DNA from: Gammaproteobacteria bacterium
GTDB taxonomy: Bacteria > Pseudomonadota > Gammaproteobacteria > Enterobacterales > Alteromonadaceae
Length of the DNA stretch: 64,000 nucleotides
Assembly: GCA_018826295.1 (NCBI GenBank)
Contig: JAHJZX010000021.1
Coordinates: 1-64,000, forward strand
Direction of reading: 5' to 3'
Part shown: piece after piece, positions 1 through 7,571 of the stretch
How positions within the stretch are numbered: the stretch's first letter is position 1
How the letters are laid out: each line of letters opens with the position of its first letter
The notes under the pieces: model-generated
What the model was told of the DNA's origin: nothing
What the model saw: the letters and a program-made list of their open reading frames with translations, nothing else
Databases searched by the model: none
Made by a program: the position numbers and the translations under genes

Positions 1-1
1 C

Positions 2-58
2 ATACTGTCGCAGGCCAATCAGCGGCCGCAAGCGGCTCTGAGCTTACTGCAAGGTTAA
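2..58 (+). CDS. Flagellin, 3' end only (partial)
   Basis: The first 58 bases read in one frame as the last 18 codons of a flagellin and end in TAA at 56-58. The residues SQANQRPQAALSLLQG are the canonical flagellin C-terminus, which packs in the D0 core of the filament. They are nearly identical to the end of the complete flagellin at 419-1414, which has a V for an A and lacks the Q before the last glycine. The window edge therefore cuts a tandem upstream flagellin gene. Only the tail is visible, so its length and central domain are unknown. Confidence 0.9.
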   Translation: MLSQANQRPQAALSLLQG

Positions 59-110
59 TAAGCTAATGCGCAATGCGCGGAGCCCACGAGTTTGACTGGG
101 GAAATAAGGT

Positions 111-143
111 GCCGGCAGCATGGGGTAATGCTGCCGGCTTTCT
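111..143 (+). terminator. Rho-independent terminator of upstream flagellin
   Basis: A perfect 10-bp stem (GCCGGCAGCA at 111-120 and TGCTGCCGGC at 129-138) closes an 8-base loop and is followed by TTTCT. It lies 53 bases after the stop codon of the upstream flagellin and before the promoter of the next one, so the two flagellins are probably separate transcription units. Confidence 0.85.
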
Positions 144-212
144 AAAGCGCGATAATAAATCTCTTCTGTAATTCCTTCCCAAAATATTGATTTAATTTAA
201 ATAAACCCTCTC

Positions 213-243
213 AAGAAAAAACTTAAAAAAAATTAAAAAAAGT
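213..243 (+). promoter_or_regulatory. Phased A-tracts upstream of flagellin promoter
   Basis: Three A-tracts (216-221, 225-232, 235-241) have centres about 10 bases apart, one helical turn, immediately upstream of the -35 element at 246. Such phasing bends DNA, and A-rich DNA here can contact the RNA polymerase alpha subunit as an UP element. The tracts are visible; the function is inferred. Within the 360-base stretch 59-418 this accompanies the terminator, the promoter and the leader. Nothing coding is visible there. Confidence 0.5.
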
Positions 244-245
244 CC

Positions 246-272
246 TAAAGCTTTAGTTAGTCACGCCGATAC
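246..272 (+). promoter_or_regulatory. FliA (sigma28) promoter of flagellin gene
   Basis: TAAA at 246-249, a 15-base spacer and GCCGATAC at 265-272 match the sigma28 consensus TAAA-N15-GCCGATAA at all but the last base. Transcription should begin near 279, giving a leader of about 140 bases before the flagellin start at 419. The matching sigma factor is encoded at 40693-41412. Confidence 0.9.
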
Positions 273-303
273 AGATTACAGGGGAACTGTATTAGTGACC
301 TTG

Positions 304-383
304 TTTTAACCGGATGGTGGGGACCGGAAGGTTAAAATCACAGTACGTACGCTGTTTAACCGCAGGGGTGGGGTAACCACTGC
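304..383 (+). promoter_or_regulatory. Structured flagellin mRNA leader with duplicated element
   Basis: The leader carries two copies of TTTAACCG followed 3-4 bases later by GGTGGGG, at 305-322 and 355-373, 50 bases apart. The first copy lies in an inverted repeat (TTTTAACC at 304-311, GGTTAAAA at 330-337). The second can form a hairpin between 362 and 383. GGA triplets occur at 312-314, 321-323, 326-328 and in the ribosome binding site GGAGG at 408-412. This layout fits post-transcriptional control, for example by a CsrA/RsmA-type protein, but that role is only a hypothesis. Confidence 0.45.
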
Positions 384-418
384 AGTCAAAGCAGTTCTGT
401 TAAATTTGGAGGCTACAT

Positions 419-1414
419 ATGGCTTTATATGTCAATACAAATATAAGCTCGTTAAACGGCCAGCGTCAGCTGATGAACAGTGGCAATGCGCTGGATACGT
501 CGTTTAAACGCTTATCATCCGGTTTACGGATCAACAGCGCCGCAGATGACTCTGCAGGTTTGCAAATCACTAACCGTTTATCAGGCCAGATCAATGGTCT
601 GAACCAGGGTATCCGTAACGCCAACGACGGTATTTCTTTAGCGCAGACTGCAGAAGGTGCGATGGAAGAAGTGACCGCGATGTTCCAGCGTGTACGTACT
701 CTGTCGCAACAGGCATCAAACGGTTCCAACACCGGTGAAGACCGCCTGGCAATTCAGGAAGAAATCCGTTCATTAATGACGGAAGTTAACCGGGTTGCTC
801 AGGATACAACGTTCGGTGGTCAGAACCTGTTAGATGGTACCTATTCTGCCAGCTTCCAGGTAGGTGCTGATGCGGTACAAACGATCAGCTTCTCAATGAA
901 GCAGGTTGGTGGTACGACAGGTAACTCACTTAATAGTTTAACAGCCAATGGCGGTTTCACGTTATCTGGTATGGCTGCTATTGCCAGCCAGGTAGTAGGT
1001 AATGCATTAACTGCTATTCTGGGTGCTGGTGGTGTTTCTGGCTTATCTGCACTGAACAGTGATATTGTTGCTGCTGACATCGCATTTAGTGCTGCCAGCC
1101 TACAGGCGACTGCGATATCTGTATCAACACAGCAAGCAGCTCAGTTAGTCATGGCTAGTATGGACTCGCTAATTGCGGTAGTAGATAAAAAGCGGGCAGA
1201 ATTGGGTGCGGTACAAAACCGGTTCCAGTCAACTATTCGTAACCAATCGAATATTGCTGAAAACCTGTCTGGCGCCCGTAGCCGGATCCAGGATGCGGAC
1301 TTTGCTGCTGAAACTGCGCAATTAACCCGTAACCAGATCTTGCAACAGGCCAGTACTACTATCCTGTCTCAGGCTAACCAGCGTCCGCAGGTTGCTCTGT
1401 CACTATTAGGATAA
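419..1414 (+). CDS. fliC: Flagellin (filament subunit)
   Basis: This is the structural subunit of the flagellar filament, 331 residues, exported by the flagellar type III apparatus. The conserved N-terminal D0/D1 helices fill about residues 1-165 (MALYVNTN, RLSSGLRINSAADDSAGLQI). The C-terminal D1/D0 helices fill about 255-331 (GARSRIQDADFAAETAQLTR). Between them is a short, hydrophobic, Ser/Ala/Gly-rich stretch that differs from usual surface domains and would carry any glycan. The start has GGAGG six bases upstream. The protein ends SLLG where the upstream copy ends SLLQG. The gene has a sigma28 promoter and is followed by flaG. Maf and the legionaminic acid genes nearby suggest the product is glycosylated on Ser/Thr. 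Confidence 0.96.
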   Translation: MALYVNTNISSLNGQRQLMNSGNALDTSFKRLSSGLRINSAADDSAGLQITNRLSGQINGLNQGIRNANDGISLAQTAEGAMEEVTAMFQRVRTLSQQASNGSNTGEDRLAIQEEIRSLMTEVNRVAQDTTFGGQNLLDGTYSASFQVGADAVQTISFSMKQVGGTTGNSLNSLTANGGFTLSGMAAIASQVVGNALTAILGAGGVSGLSALNSDIVAADIAFSAASLQATAISVSTQQAAQLVMASMDSLIAVVDKKRAELGAVQNRFQSTIRNQSNIAENLSGARSRIQDADFAAETAQLTRNQILQQASTTILSQANQRPQVALSLLG

Positions 1415-1424
1415 GCTATAGTTA

Positions 1425-1449
1425 GTTGGCCAGTATGCTGCTGGCCAAC
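1425..1449 (+). terminator. Intercistronic hairpin between flagellin and flaG
   Basis: A perfect 9-bp inverted repeat (GTTGGCCAG at 1425-1433, CTGGCCAAC at 1441-1449) surrounds a 7-base loop just after the flagellin stop. No run of T follows, so it is more likely an mRNA-stabilising or attenuating hairpin than a full terminator. It would keep flagellin mRNA more abundant than flaG mRNA. The same bases also contain a possible sigma54 promoter (GG at 1428-1429, GC at 1440-1441). Confidence 0.5.
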
Positions 1450-1470
1450 AGCTTTATTGCGGAGGTTGAT

Positions 1471-1935
1471 ATGTCTGTGGAATCATTATTTGCAAAAGAT
1501 AGCCGCATTGCAGACATGGTGGAAAGAACTGCGACAGCGAAATCTGTACAGTCTGAAATTTTAGCTAAACAAAATGAGCAGCCGGCTGCTGAAAAGCTAA
1601 GTGTGGTTGCACCATTGCAAACAAGTGTTGCGCCAAAAAGTGAGCAAGCCGAAGAGGAACAGGCAACGAAAGCCAGTTCTGCGGTATCATTTGACAGCGA
1701 ACAAATCCGGCAAACGTTGGAACAGATCAACAAGGTTATTCCTATCGCGAATACCCGGCTGGTGTTTGAATTTGATGAACTCGGTGATCCGCCGGTGATT
1801 AAAGTTATCGACAAAACCAGTAATGAACTTATCCGAGAGATCCCGTCTCAGGATTTAGTAAAAGTTGCTAAAGCTTTTAGCGAAATGGCCGATAATTTAA
1901 CTAAGGCAGGCGGATTGATTAACTTTCAGGCCTGA
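1471..1935 (+). CDS. flaG: FlaG family protein
   Basis: FlaG is a small protein linked to control of filament length and found next to flagellin and fliD in polar-flagellum clusters. The product has 154 residues. Its first 75 or so are low-complexity and charged, and the C-terminal half carries the family core (LEQINKVIPIANTRLVFEFD, then ELIREIPSQDLVKVAKAF). I chose ATG 1471 because GGAGG lies at 1461-1465. An in-frame start at 1426 falls inside the hairpin and has no ribosome binding site. The biochemical role of FlaG is poorly known. Confidence 0.9.
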   Translation: MSVESLFAKDSRIADMVERTATAKSVQSEILAKQNEQPAAEKLSVVAPLQTSVAPKSEQAEEEQATKASSAVSFDSEQIRQTLEQINKVIPIANTRLVFEFDELGDPPVIKVIDKTSNELIREIPSQDLVKVAKAFSEMADNLTKAGGLINFQA

Positions 1936-1959
1936 CACGAAACTCAGGAGCATGCTGTT

Positions 1960-3363
1960 ATGGCAATAATTACTTCAGCTGGTGTAGGTTCAGGCTTAGA
2001 TCTGGAAAGCATCATTCAGGCAACAGTTAATGCTGAAGATTTGCCGCGCGTTAAGCGGTTTCAGGATACTCAGAAACGCCTGACAGTGGAACTCTCCGGA
2101 CTTGGAGCGGTTAAGTCATCTTTGTCTGCTTTTCAGGATATTATCAAAAAGCTGGCCGACCCTGATAACTTCAGCAAGCGCACCAACACTATTACCCAAC
2201 CTGCTTCGGGTGATGTTATTTCAGTATCGTCAAATGCTACTGCGACACCAGGCAATTTTAATATCAAAGTAAATCAGCTGGCGTCAGGCAGTCGCGCTAC
2301 TACCAACGCGGCGTTCGCAGCACCGACAGATGTGGTAAGCGCGTCCGGAGGTAAGCTGACTGTCTCTGCTGGCAGCAAAACTTTTGATGTCGATATTGCA
2401 GCAGGGGCCACGTTGGAAGAAGTTCGTGCGGCAATAAATAATTCTGCAGATAACTTTGGTGTATCAGTCAATATCATTAATACCGGTGGTGCGACTCCAG
2501 AAGCCAAATTAGTTGTAACTTCAAATGTTACCGGTGCCGGTAATGATTTAACGATCACCAGTGATACTGCGGAATTGGACAGTGTATCAACAGCTGCTTT
2601 TGGTGGCGGTGCGGGCGGTTTAGCTATTGCAGTAGCTGATCAAGCTAAAGATGCCATTATTGAAGTTGACGGCATCGCTATTACAAATGCGACGAATGTG
2701 TTTAAAGATGCTGTGCAGGATTTAACCATTACCGCAACCAAAGTAAGTGAAGGCACTGAGACAGCCAAACTGACGGTAGATTACGACAAAACAGGTGTTG
2801 AAGACCTGATTGAAAGCTTTATAGAGGCCTACAATAACGCGGTCGGTACTATTGATTATCACACAAAGGTTGGCAGTTCATTATACGGTGACTCCGCAAT
2901 GCGCGGCTTGAAAAATCAGCTGACGAATACCTTGTCGACTTTGGTTTCTGGTGCAGGTGGTTTTGAAACCCTGTTTGATGTTGGTATCGGTTTAACAAAA
3001 GAGGGTACTTTAGAAAAGTCTTCTTTGGTTCGCAGTATCAACGAAGCCTTGACATCAAATTACGCTGATGTAGGCACATTGTTTTCCGGCGCCAACGGCG
3101 TGGCCAAAGCCTTTGAGAGTTTACTTGAGATCCAGCTTGAGTCTGAAGGTAGTTTCAAATTCCGCGAAGACTCATTGAACAAGTCGTTAAAGCAACTTGA
3201 AAATGATCAGGCATCGCATGACTATCGCATGACCCAGCTAGAAGCAGGGCTTAGAGCAAAATACGCCAATTTGGATGTGTTAATTGCACAATTGCAAAGC
3301 ACCGGCAGTTACATTACGCAACAACTGGCTTCACTGCCAGGTTTTGGCGGCGGCAAAAAATAA
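1960..3363 (+). CDS. fliD: Flagellar filament cap protein FliD
   Basis: FliD (HAP2) forms the cap at the filament tip and guides insertion of exported flagellin. The 467-residue protein opens with the family signature GVGSGLDLESIIQATVNAE and has N-terminal and C-terminal coiled-coil arms around a variable, Ala/Thr-rich middle. The C-terminal domain (about 260-467) includes the expected helices and ends LPGFGGGKK. AGGAG at 1946-1950 precedes the ATG. It sits between flaG and fliS, its usual place, and is probably cotranscribed with both. Confidence 0.95.
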   Translation: MAIITSAGVGSGLDLESIIQATVNAEDLPRVKRFQDTQKRLTVELSGLGAVKSSLSAFQDIIKKLADPDNFSKRTNTITQPASGDVISVSSNATATPGNFNIKVNQLASGSRATTNAAFAAPTDVVSASGGKLTVSAGSKTFDVDIAAGATLEEVRAAINNSADNFGVSVNIINTGGATPEAKLVVTSNVTGAGNDLTITSDTAELDSVSTAAFGGGAGGLAIAVADQAKDAIIEVDGIAITNATNVFKDAVQDLTITATKVSEGTETAKLTVDYDKTGVEDLIESFIEAYNNAVGTIDYHTKVGSSLYGDSAMRGLKNQLTNTLSTLVSGAGGFETLFDVGIGLTKEGTLEKSSLVRSINEALTSNYADVGTLFSGANGVAKAFESLLEIQLESEGSFKFREDSLNKSLKQLENDQASHDYRMTQLEAGLRAKYANLDVLIAQLQSTGSYITQQLASLPGFGGGKK

Positions 3364-3380
3364 TCTGAAGGAGTATTAAA

Positions 3381-3815
3381 ATGAGTAGCGCAAAATTAAA
3401 GTTTTATCAGAAAGAGGCGACAAAAACGCGGCTTGCTGATGCGTCTCCTTATCAGATCATTCAGATGCTGATGGCTGGTGTAATGGATAATCTGGCTTTG
3501 GCAAAAGGTGCTTTACAGCGTAAAGACTTTGAGCAAAAAGCCATCAGTTTATCTAAAGCTTCAGCTATCCTGGAATCATTGCGGTCTTGTTTGGATGAAG
3601 CTGTGGCACCTGAACTGGCAGGCAACTTATACGCCTTATACAGCTACATGATTGAACGTCTTATTGACGCCAGTGTTGAAAAGGACACTACCACCGCTAT
3701 TGATGAAGTGTCCAATTTATTTCGTGAAATAAAGTCAGCCTGGGATGAAATCCCACCAAGTGCACAGCAACATGCAGAATCACAGCGACAGGTTGCCCAT
3801 GCCAATGCCGGATAA
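3381..3815 (+). CDS. fliS: Flagellar export chaperone FliS
   Basis: FliS binds the C-terminal helices of newly made flagellin in the cytoplasm, prevents premature polymerisation and delivers it to the FlhA export gate. The 144-residue helical protein contains the family core: a tyrosine-containing N-terminus (DASPYQIIQMLMAGVMDNLA), followed by ALQRKDFEQKAISLSKASAI and a central YALYSYMIERLIDAS helix. The length is usual. AAGGAG precedes the start. Its last codons overlap the next gene. Confidence 0.94.
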   Translation: MSSAKLKFYQKEATKTRLADASPYQIIQMLMAGVMDNLALAKGALQRKDFEQKAISLSKASAILESLRSCLDEAVAPELAGNLYALYSYMIERLIDASVEKDTTTAIDEVSNLFREIKSAWDEIPPSAQQHAESQRQVAHANAG

Positions 3816-4107
3816 ACTGATTATTGCTGAGCAAAAGTTGCAAGGCTTGAACCAGTATATTGTTGAAGAGAACTATGCTGCGGCTATCGATTTATCGCAG
3901 CAATTGGACCAGGATCTTCAGCAATTGTTTGCTGAGCATTCTGAGATGCACAGCGAGCACATTGAGCGTTTGCAAAATATCACTTACAGCTTTTCTGCTG
4001 TAGTTTCAACATTATCAATTCAGCGGCAGCAAATTAAAGATAGCCTGGGCCAGATTGCTGCGGTAAAGTCTGCGAATAAGATTAGCAAAACATACAAGAT
4101 AGACTAA
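3799..4107 (+). CDS. FliT-like flagellar chaperone candidate
   Basis: This 102-residue helical protein lies directly after fliS, where polar-flagellum clusters often carry a FliT-type chaperone for FliD. Sequence similarity to enterobacterial FliT is too weak for me to assert by eye, so the name rests on position, size and helical character (for example AAIDLSQQLDQDLQQLFAEH). I prefer ATG 3799, six bases after the weak site ACAGG, giving a 17-base overlap with fliS. ATG 3805 is an alternative. More upstream starts would overlap fliS heavily. Confidence 0.6.
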   Translation: MPMPDKLIIAEQKLQGLNQYIVEENYAAAIDLSQQLDQDLQQLFAEHSEMHSEHIERLQNITYSFSAVVSTLSIQRQQIKDSLGQIAAVKSANKISKTYKID

Positions 4108-4111
4108 ATTC

Positions 4112-6187
4112 ATGACAGAGCTGGAACAACTGCTGCAACAAGCAGAGGAAACCTTTGCTGCGTTGATGAAAAAAAACGAGCGGGAACGTGTTTTTGCGGT
4201 TAAATCACGTCTGTGTTTTGAAAAAAATATCCGAGCGTTTGAAAAGTACTATCCTGACATTGCAAAAACAATTAAAGAATATACGCCCGACGATGATTTT
4301 GAGATTTTAGTTACAAGCAGTGGCGCGGGCAATTTTATTCCCAAACGTATTGGCGTACCAATTTATTCAGACGATCCTCTGCAACAAACTAGGCTGCAAC
4401 TGGAGAAAAACACTTCTAAAGGTTATTACAGCCTGACTAAGTACGGCTTTGGTGTATCCAGCAAGGATATGCGTATTCACAGCCGCTATATGGCTAAACT
4501 GGACAACAAAATTAAAAGCGTTGCGGACACTAATCCTGAGCCGCTTGCCGCATTGCCTACACATTTCCCTACCGCGATGATTTTTGGTGTTGGTCTTGGT
4601 TATGTAATCACCGAGCTGCTTTCAAAGCATACATTTGATTACATTTTTATTACTGAACCCGATTTGGAAATCTTTTATGCCAGTTTGTTCTGTACGGACT
4701 GGGCTGGCGTTATTGAAAAAGTGGACAGCGCTGGCAACACGTTATTTTTGCAAATTGGTTTAGATCTCAATGAGTTTTTCTCGTCGGTGTATCAAATATC
4801 GATGGATATAGGTGCCTACTCGTTAATCAGGGCATTTTGCTATCAACATTACCCATCAGAAGAGGTAAATCAACAGATAGCAGAATTTTTTAACCGCTAT
4901 TATGAAATTCAGGCCGGATATGGTTTTTACAATGACGCCATTACCGGTCTGGCCCACTGCTTAATGAATTATAAAAGCAAAGCTGAGTTTTTTACCTTGC
5001 CCTCAGTACGCAAGCATATTGATATGCCAGTGGTTGTTGTAGGTAATGGCCCGTCTTTAGATGACGGCGCCGAAGTGCTGCGTGAAATTCAGAATGATGT
5101 GATTATTTTTGCAGCCGGTACAGCACTTGGCTCACTGGCCAAACATGGTATAAAAGCTGATTTTCATGTGTTGGTTGAGCGCCCGAAAAGTACTTACGAT
5201 GCCTTGCTGGATAGCTTTGACCCGTCTTATTACGCCGATCTAAACCTGCTCGCCGTTGATGTGATGTACCCCGATGTCATTGATATGTATAAATGGGCAG
5301 GGCTGGCACTAAAAGGTCCTGAAGCATCAACGGTATTTACACAGTTTTTATTGTTGGCAGACGAAAAGAAACTTATCCCTTCTTTGCCATATTCAGGGCC
5401 ACTAGTCGCTAACACGGCTTTGTCGTATGCCATGTCGATGGGCTTTAACGAGATATACTTATTTGGTGTCGACAACGGCTATCTTGGTGATAAAACCCAC
5501 TCGGCAAACAGCATTTATGCCAGTAATGAAAACTATAAAAAAATCATCGATAAAGGTGCAATTTACAAACTGAAGGGCAACCTTACGCAAGACGTTATGT
5601 CGACTAACTTATTGAAGTTGGCGCATAAATTTATTGAAAGCCTGCTTAGAATGGACAAAAAGGTCTTTGTATATAACGTGGGTGAAGGTGCTTTTATCAA
5701 GGGAGCCTTACCGGTTAAAGAAGAAGATGTGTTTATCAGCAAACGACCGGTCAAAAAAGCGGACATTATTGAACAGGTGAAGCAAAAGTTTTTCGTCAAA
5801 CATCAATTCAATGTCACACCTGAACGTCTTGGTTTTGACCAGTTTGATGAATTATGTGACTTTTTGAATGCAATAGCGAATGAACCCTATGAAACGCGGC
5901 AGCAAGCCTCTGATTTGCTGAAACGCCAGGCGCGATGTGTTTATGCGTATCGCAGCTCTCACCACAGCCACCTGTTCCATATTATTAAAGGATCCTTATT
6001 ATACTTCCACAGCCCTATGCTTACCGTGTTGTATCAGTATCAGGATGATAAATTATCTCTGGACAGCTTCACTGAGCTGCTGGCTATCTGGCGAGATTAT
6101 GTTGATGAGATGAAACGGGACTATCGTCTGAGCTGGTATAAAAAATGTGACTGGGGCATGGACATGGAATTTTTAACCGCAGGGTAA
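4112..6187 (+). CDS. maf: Maf family flagellin glycosyltransferase (DUF115)
   Basis: Motility-associated factor (Maf) proteins are thought to transfer nonulosonic acids (pseudaminic or legionaminic) to Ser/Thr of flagellin in the cytoplasm before export. The 691-residue product has the MAF/DUF115 core at about 285-500. It includes VVVGNGPSLDDGAEVLREI (the nucleotide-sugar fold shared with 6-hydroxymethylpterin diphosphokinase-like enzymes), the segment HVLVERPKSTYD and NEIYLFGVDNGYLG. N- and C-terminal helical regions flank it, as is usual. It follows the fliT-like gene by four bases and precedes a sugar biosynthesis operon. This context makes CMP-legionaminic acid its likely donor and the flagellin at 419 its likely acceptor. 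Confidence 0.9.
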   Translation: MTELEQLLQQAEETFAALMKKNERERVFAVKSRLCFEKNIRAFEKYYPDIAKTIKEYTPDDDFEILVTSSGAGNFIPKRIGVPIYSDDPLQQTRLQLEKNTSKGYYSLTKYGFGVSSKDMRIHSRYMAKLDNKIKSVADTNPEPLAALPTHFPTAMIFGVGLGYVITELLSKHTFDYIFITEPDLEIFYASLFCTDWAGVIEKVDSAGNTLFLQIGLDLNEFFSSVYQISMDIGAYSLIRAFCYQHYPSEEVNQQIAEFFNRYYEIQAGYGFYNDAITGLAHCLMNYKSKAEFFTLPSVRKHIDMPVVVVGNGPSLDDGAEVLREIQNDVIIFAAGTALGSLAKHGIKADFHVLVERPKSTYDALLDSFDPSYYADLNLLAVDVMYPDVIDMYKWAGLALKGPEASTVFTQFLLLADEKKLIPSLPYSGPLVANTALSYAMSMGFNEIYLFGVDNGYLGDKTHSANSIYASNENYKKIIDKGAIYKLKGNLTQDVMSTNLLKLAHKFIESLLRMDKKVFVYNVGEGAFIKGALPVKEEDVFISKRPVKKADIIEQVKQKFFVKHQFNVTPERLGFDQFDELCDFLNAIANEPYETRQQASDLLKRQARCVYAYRSSHHSHLFHIIKGSLLYFHSPMLTVLYQYQDDKLSLDSFTELLAIWRDYVDEMKRDYRLSWYKKCDWGMDMEFLTAG

Positions 6188-6211
6188 AGTTTTCCGTTGT
6201 CTGACCGATAT
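6185..6211 (+). promoter_or_regulatory. Candidate FliA (sigma28) promoter of amidotransferase operon
   Basis: TAAA at 6185-6188 (overlapping the maf stop codon), a 15-base spacer and ACCGATAT at 6204-6211 match sigma28 at 10 of 12 consensus bases. It lies 40 bases before the next start codon. The exact 15-base spacing in a 64-base gap makes chance less likely, though read-through from upstream is also possible. Confidence 0.55.
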
Positions 6212-6251
6212 ATCTAATAACAGCTAATTTTTAAGCACCTGCGAGGATACT

Positions 6252-7571
6252 ATGGCACTTATTAACAGGCCTTCAGCGGTAGATCTGTCTCTGTTTGCAC
6301 CGGATGCACCGTTCCAGCCAACAAAATACGGACTGCCATCTCAGGTGTGCTTCTGTAAAAAATGCGTAATTTCCAACCAGAGGCCAAACTCGGCGGTTGA
6401 ATTTCGCCATACCAAAGATTCAGTTAAGAAAACCATTTTCTTTAATGAAGATGGCATTTGTGATGCTTGCCGCTTTGCCGAAAATAAACATCAGGGTATC
6501 GACTGGGAAAAGCGCGAGCATGAACTTTTAGCTTTATGCGAAAAATACCGTAGCCGCAATGGTAGCTATGACTGTCTGGTACCCGGTTCAGGCGGCAAAG
6601 ACAGTTTTTATACTGCTCATATGTTGAAGTATAAATACGGCATGAATCCGTTAACGGTTACCTGGGCGCCACACAAGTACACCGAGTGGGGCTGGCGCAA
6701 TATGCAGTCATGGATCCATGCCGGTTTTGACAACTACCTAATGACGCCAAATGGCCGTATTCACAGCTTATTGACCCGTCTGGCGGTTGAAAAACTGTTC
6801 CACCCGTTTCAGCCGTTTATATTAGGGCAGAAAAATCTGGCGCCTAAAATGTCTGCGCTTTTTAACATCCCGTTGGTGTTCTACGGAGAGAATGAAGCTG
6901 AGTACGGTAATCCTATTGCCGATGCTGATAAAGCTAAACGTGATATCAGCTATTTCTCTGAGCAGAATTACGACGATATTTATCTTGGCGGTGTGTCAGT
7001 GCGTGAATTAGAGCAGGATTTTGGCGTACGTCGCTCAGAATTGCTGCCTTATTTACCAATTCGTCCTGAAGAGATAGCAAACAGCAATATGGAAGTGCAC
7101 TATCTTGGTTACTACCTGAAATGGCACCCACAAAGCTGCTACTACTATGCGGTTGAACATGGTGGCTTTGAAGCTTCACCAGAGCGCACTCCAGGCACTT
7201 ATAGTAAGTACAACAGTATTGATGACAAAATTGATGATTTCCATTACTACACTACTGGCATTAAGTTTGGTATTGGCCGCGCTACCTATGATGCGGCGCA
7301 GGAAATTCGCTCTGGTGATATCAATCGTGAAGAAGGTGTGGCACTGGTGAAACGTTTTGATCTGGAGTTTCCTGATCGTTTCGCAGAGGAAATTTTCTCT
7401 TACTTGTCAATTCGAGAAAAAGAATTACCGCAGGCAGCGACTCAGTTTGAGCAGCCAATTCTGGACCGTGCCTATTTCGATACGCTGGCCAATACTTTCC
7501 GTTCGCCACACTTGTGGCAATATGAAAACGGTAAGTGGCAGCTGCGTCACACGGTGTGGAATGGCAAATGA
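6252..7571 (+). CDS. N-acetyl sugar amidotransferase (PseA/PtmG/WbpG family)
   Basis: Members of this ATP-dependent family turn an acetamido group on a sugar into an acetamidino group. PseA acts on pseudaminic acid, PtmG on legionaminic acid and WbpG on a mannuronic acid precursor. The 439-residue protein has two Cys pairs (C35/C38 in FCKKCV, C70/C73 in CDACRF), which probably bind zinc, and an ATP-pyrophosphatase loop SGGKDS at 113-118. GAGG precedes the ATG. It overlaps the HisF-like gene by four bases (ATGA). With HisF- and HisH-like partners it resembles the WbpG/HisF2/HisH2 trio of Pseudomonas aeruginosa. The substrate is probably a legionaminic acid derivative or precursor, inferred from the neighbouring operon. 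Confidence 0.85.
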   Translation: MALINRPSAVDLSLFAPDAPFQPTKYGLPSQVCFCKKCVISNQRPNSAVEFRHTKDSVKKTIFFNEDGICDACRFAENKHQGIDWEKREHELLALCEKYRSRNGSYDCLVPGSGGKDSFYTAHMLKYKYGMNPLTVTWAPHKYTEWGWRNMQSWIHAGFDNYLMTPNGRIHSLLTRLAVEKLFHPFQPFILGQKNLAPKMSALFNIPLVFYGENEAEYGNPIADADKAKRDISYFSEQNYDDIYLGGVSVRELEQDFGVRRSELLPYLPIRPEEIANSNMEVHYLGYYLKWHPQSCYYYAVEHGGFEASPERTPGTYSKYNSIDDKIDDFHYYTTGIKFGIGRATYDAAQEIRSGDINREEGVALVKRFDLEFPDRFAEEIFSYLSIREKELPQAATQFEQPILDRAYFDTLANTFRSPHLWQYENGKWQLRHTVWNGK

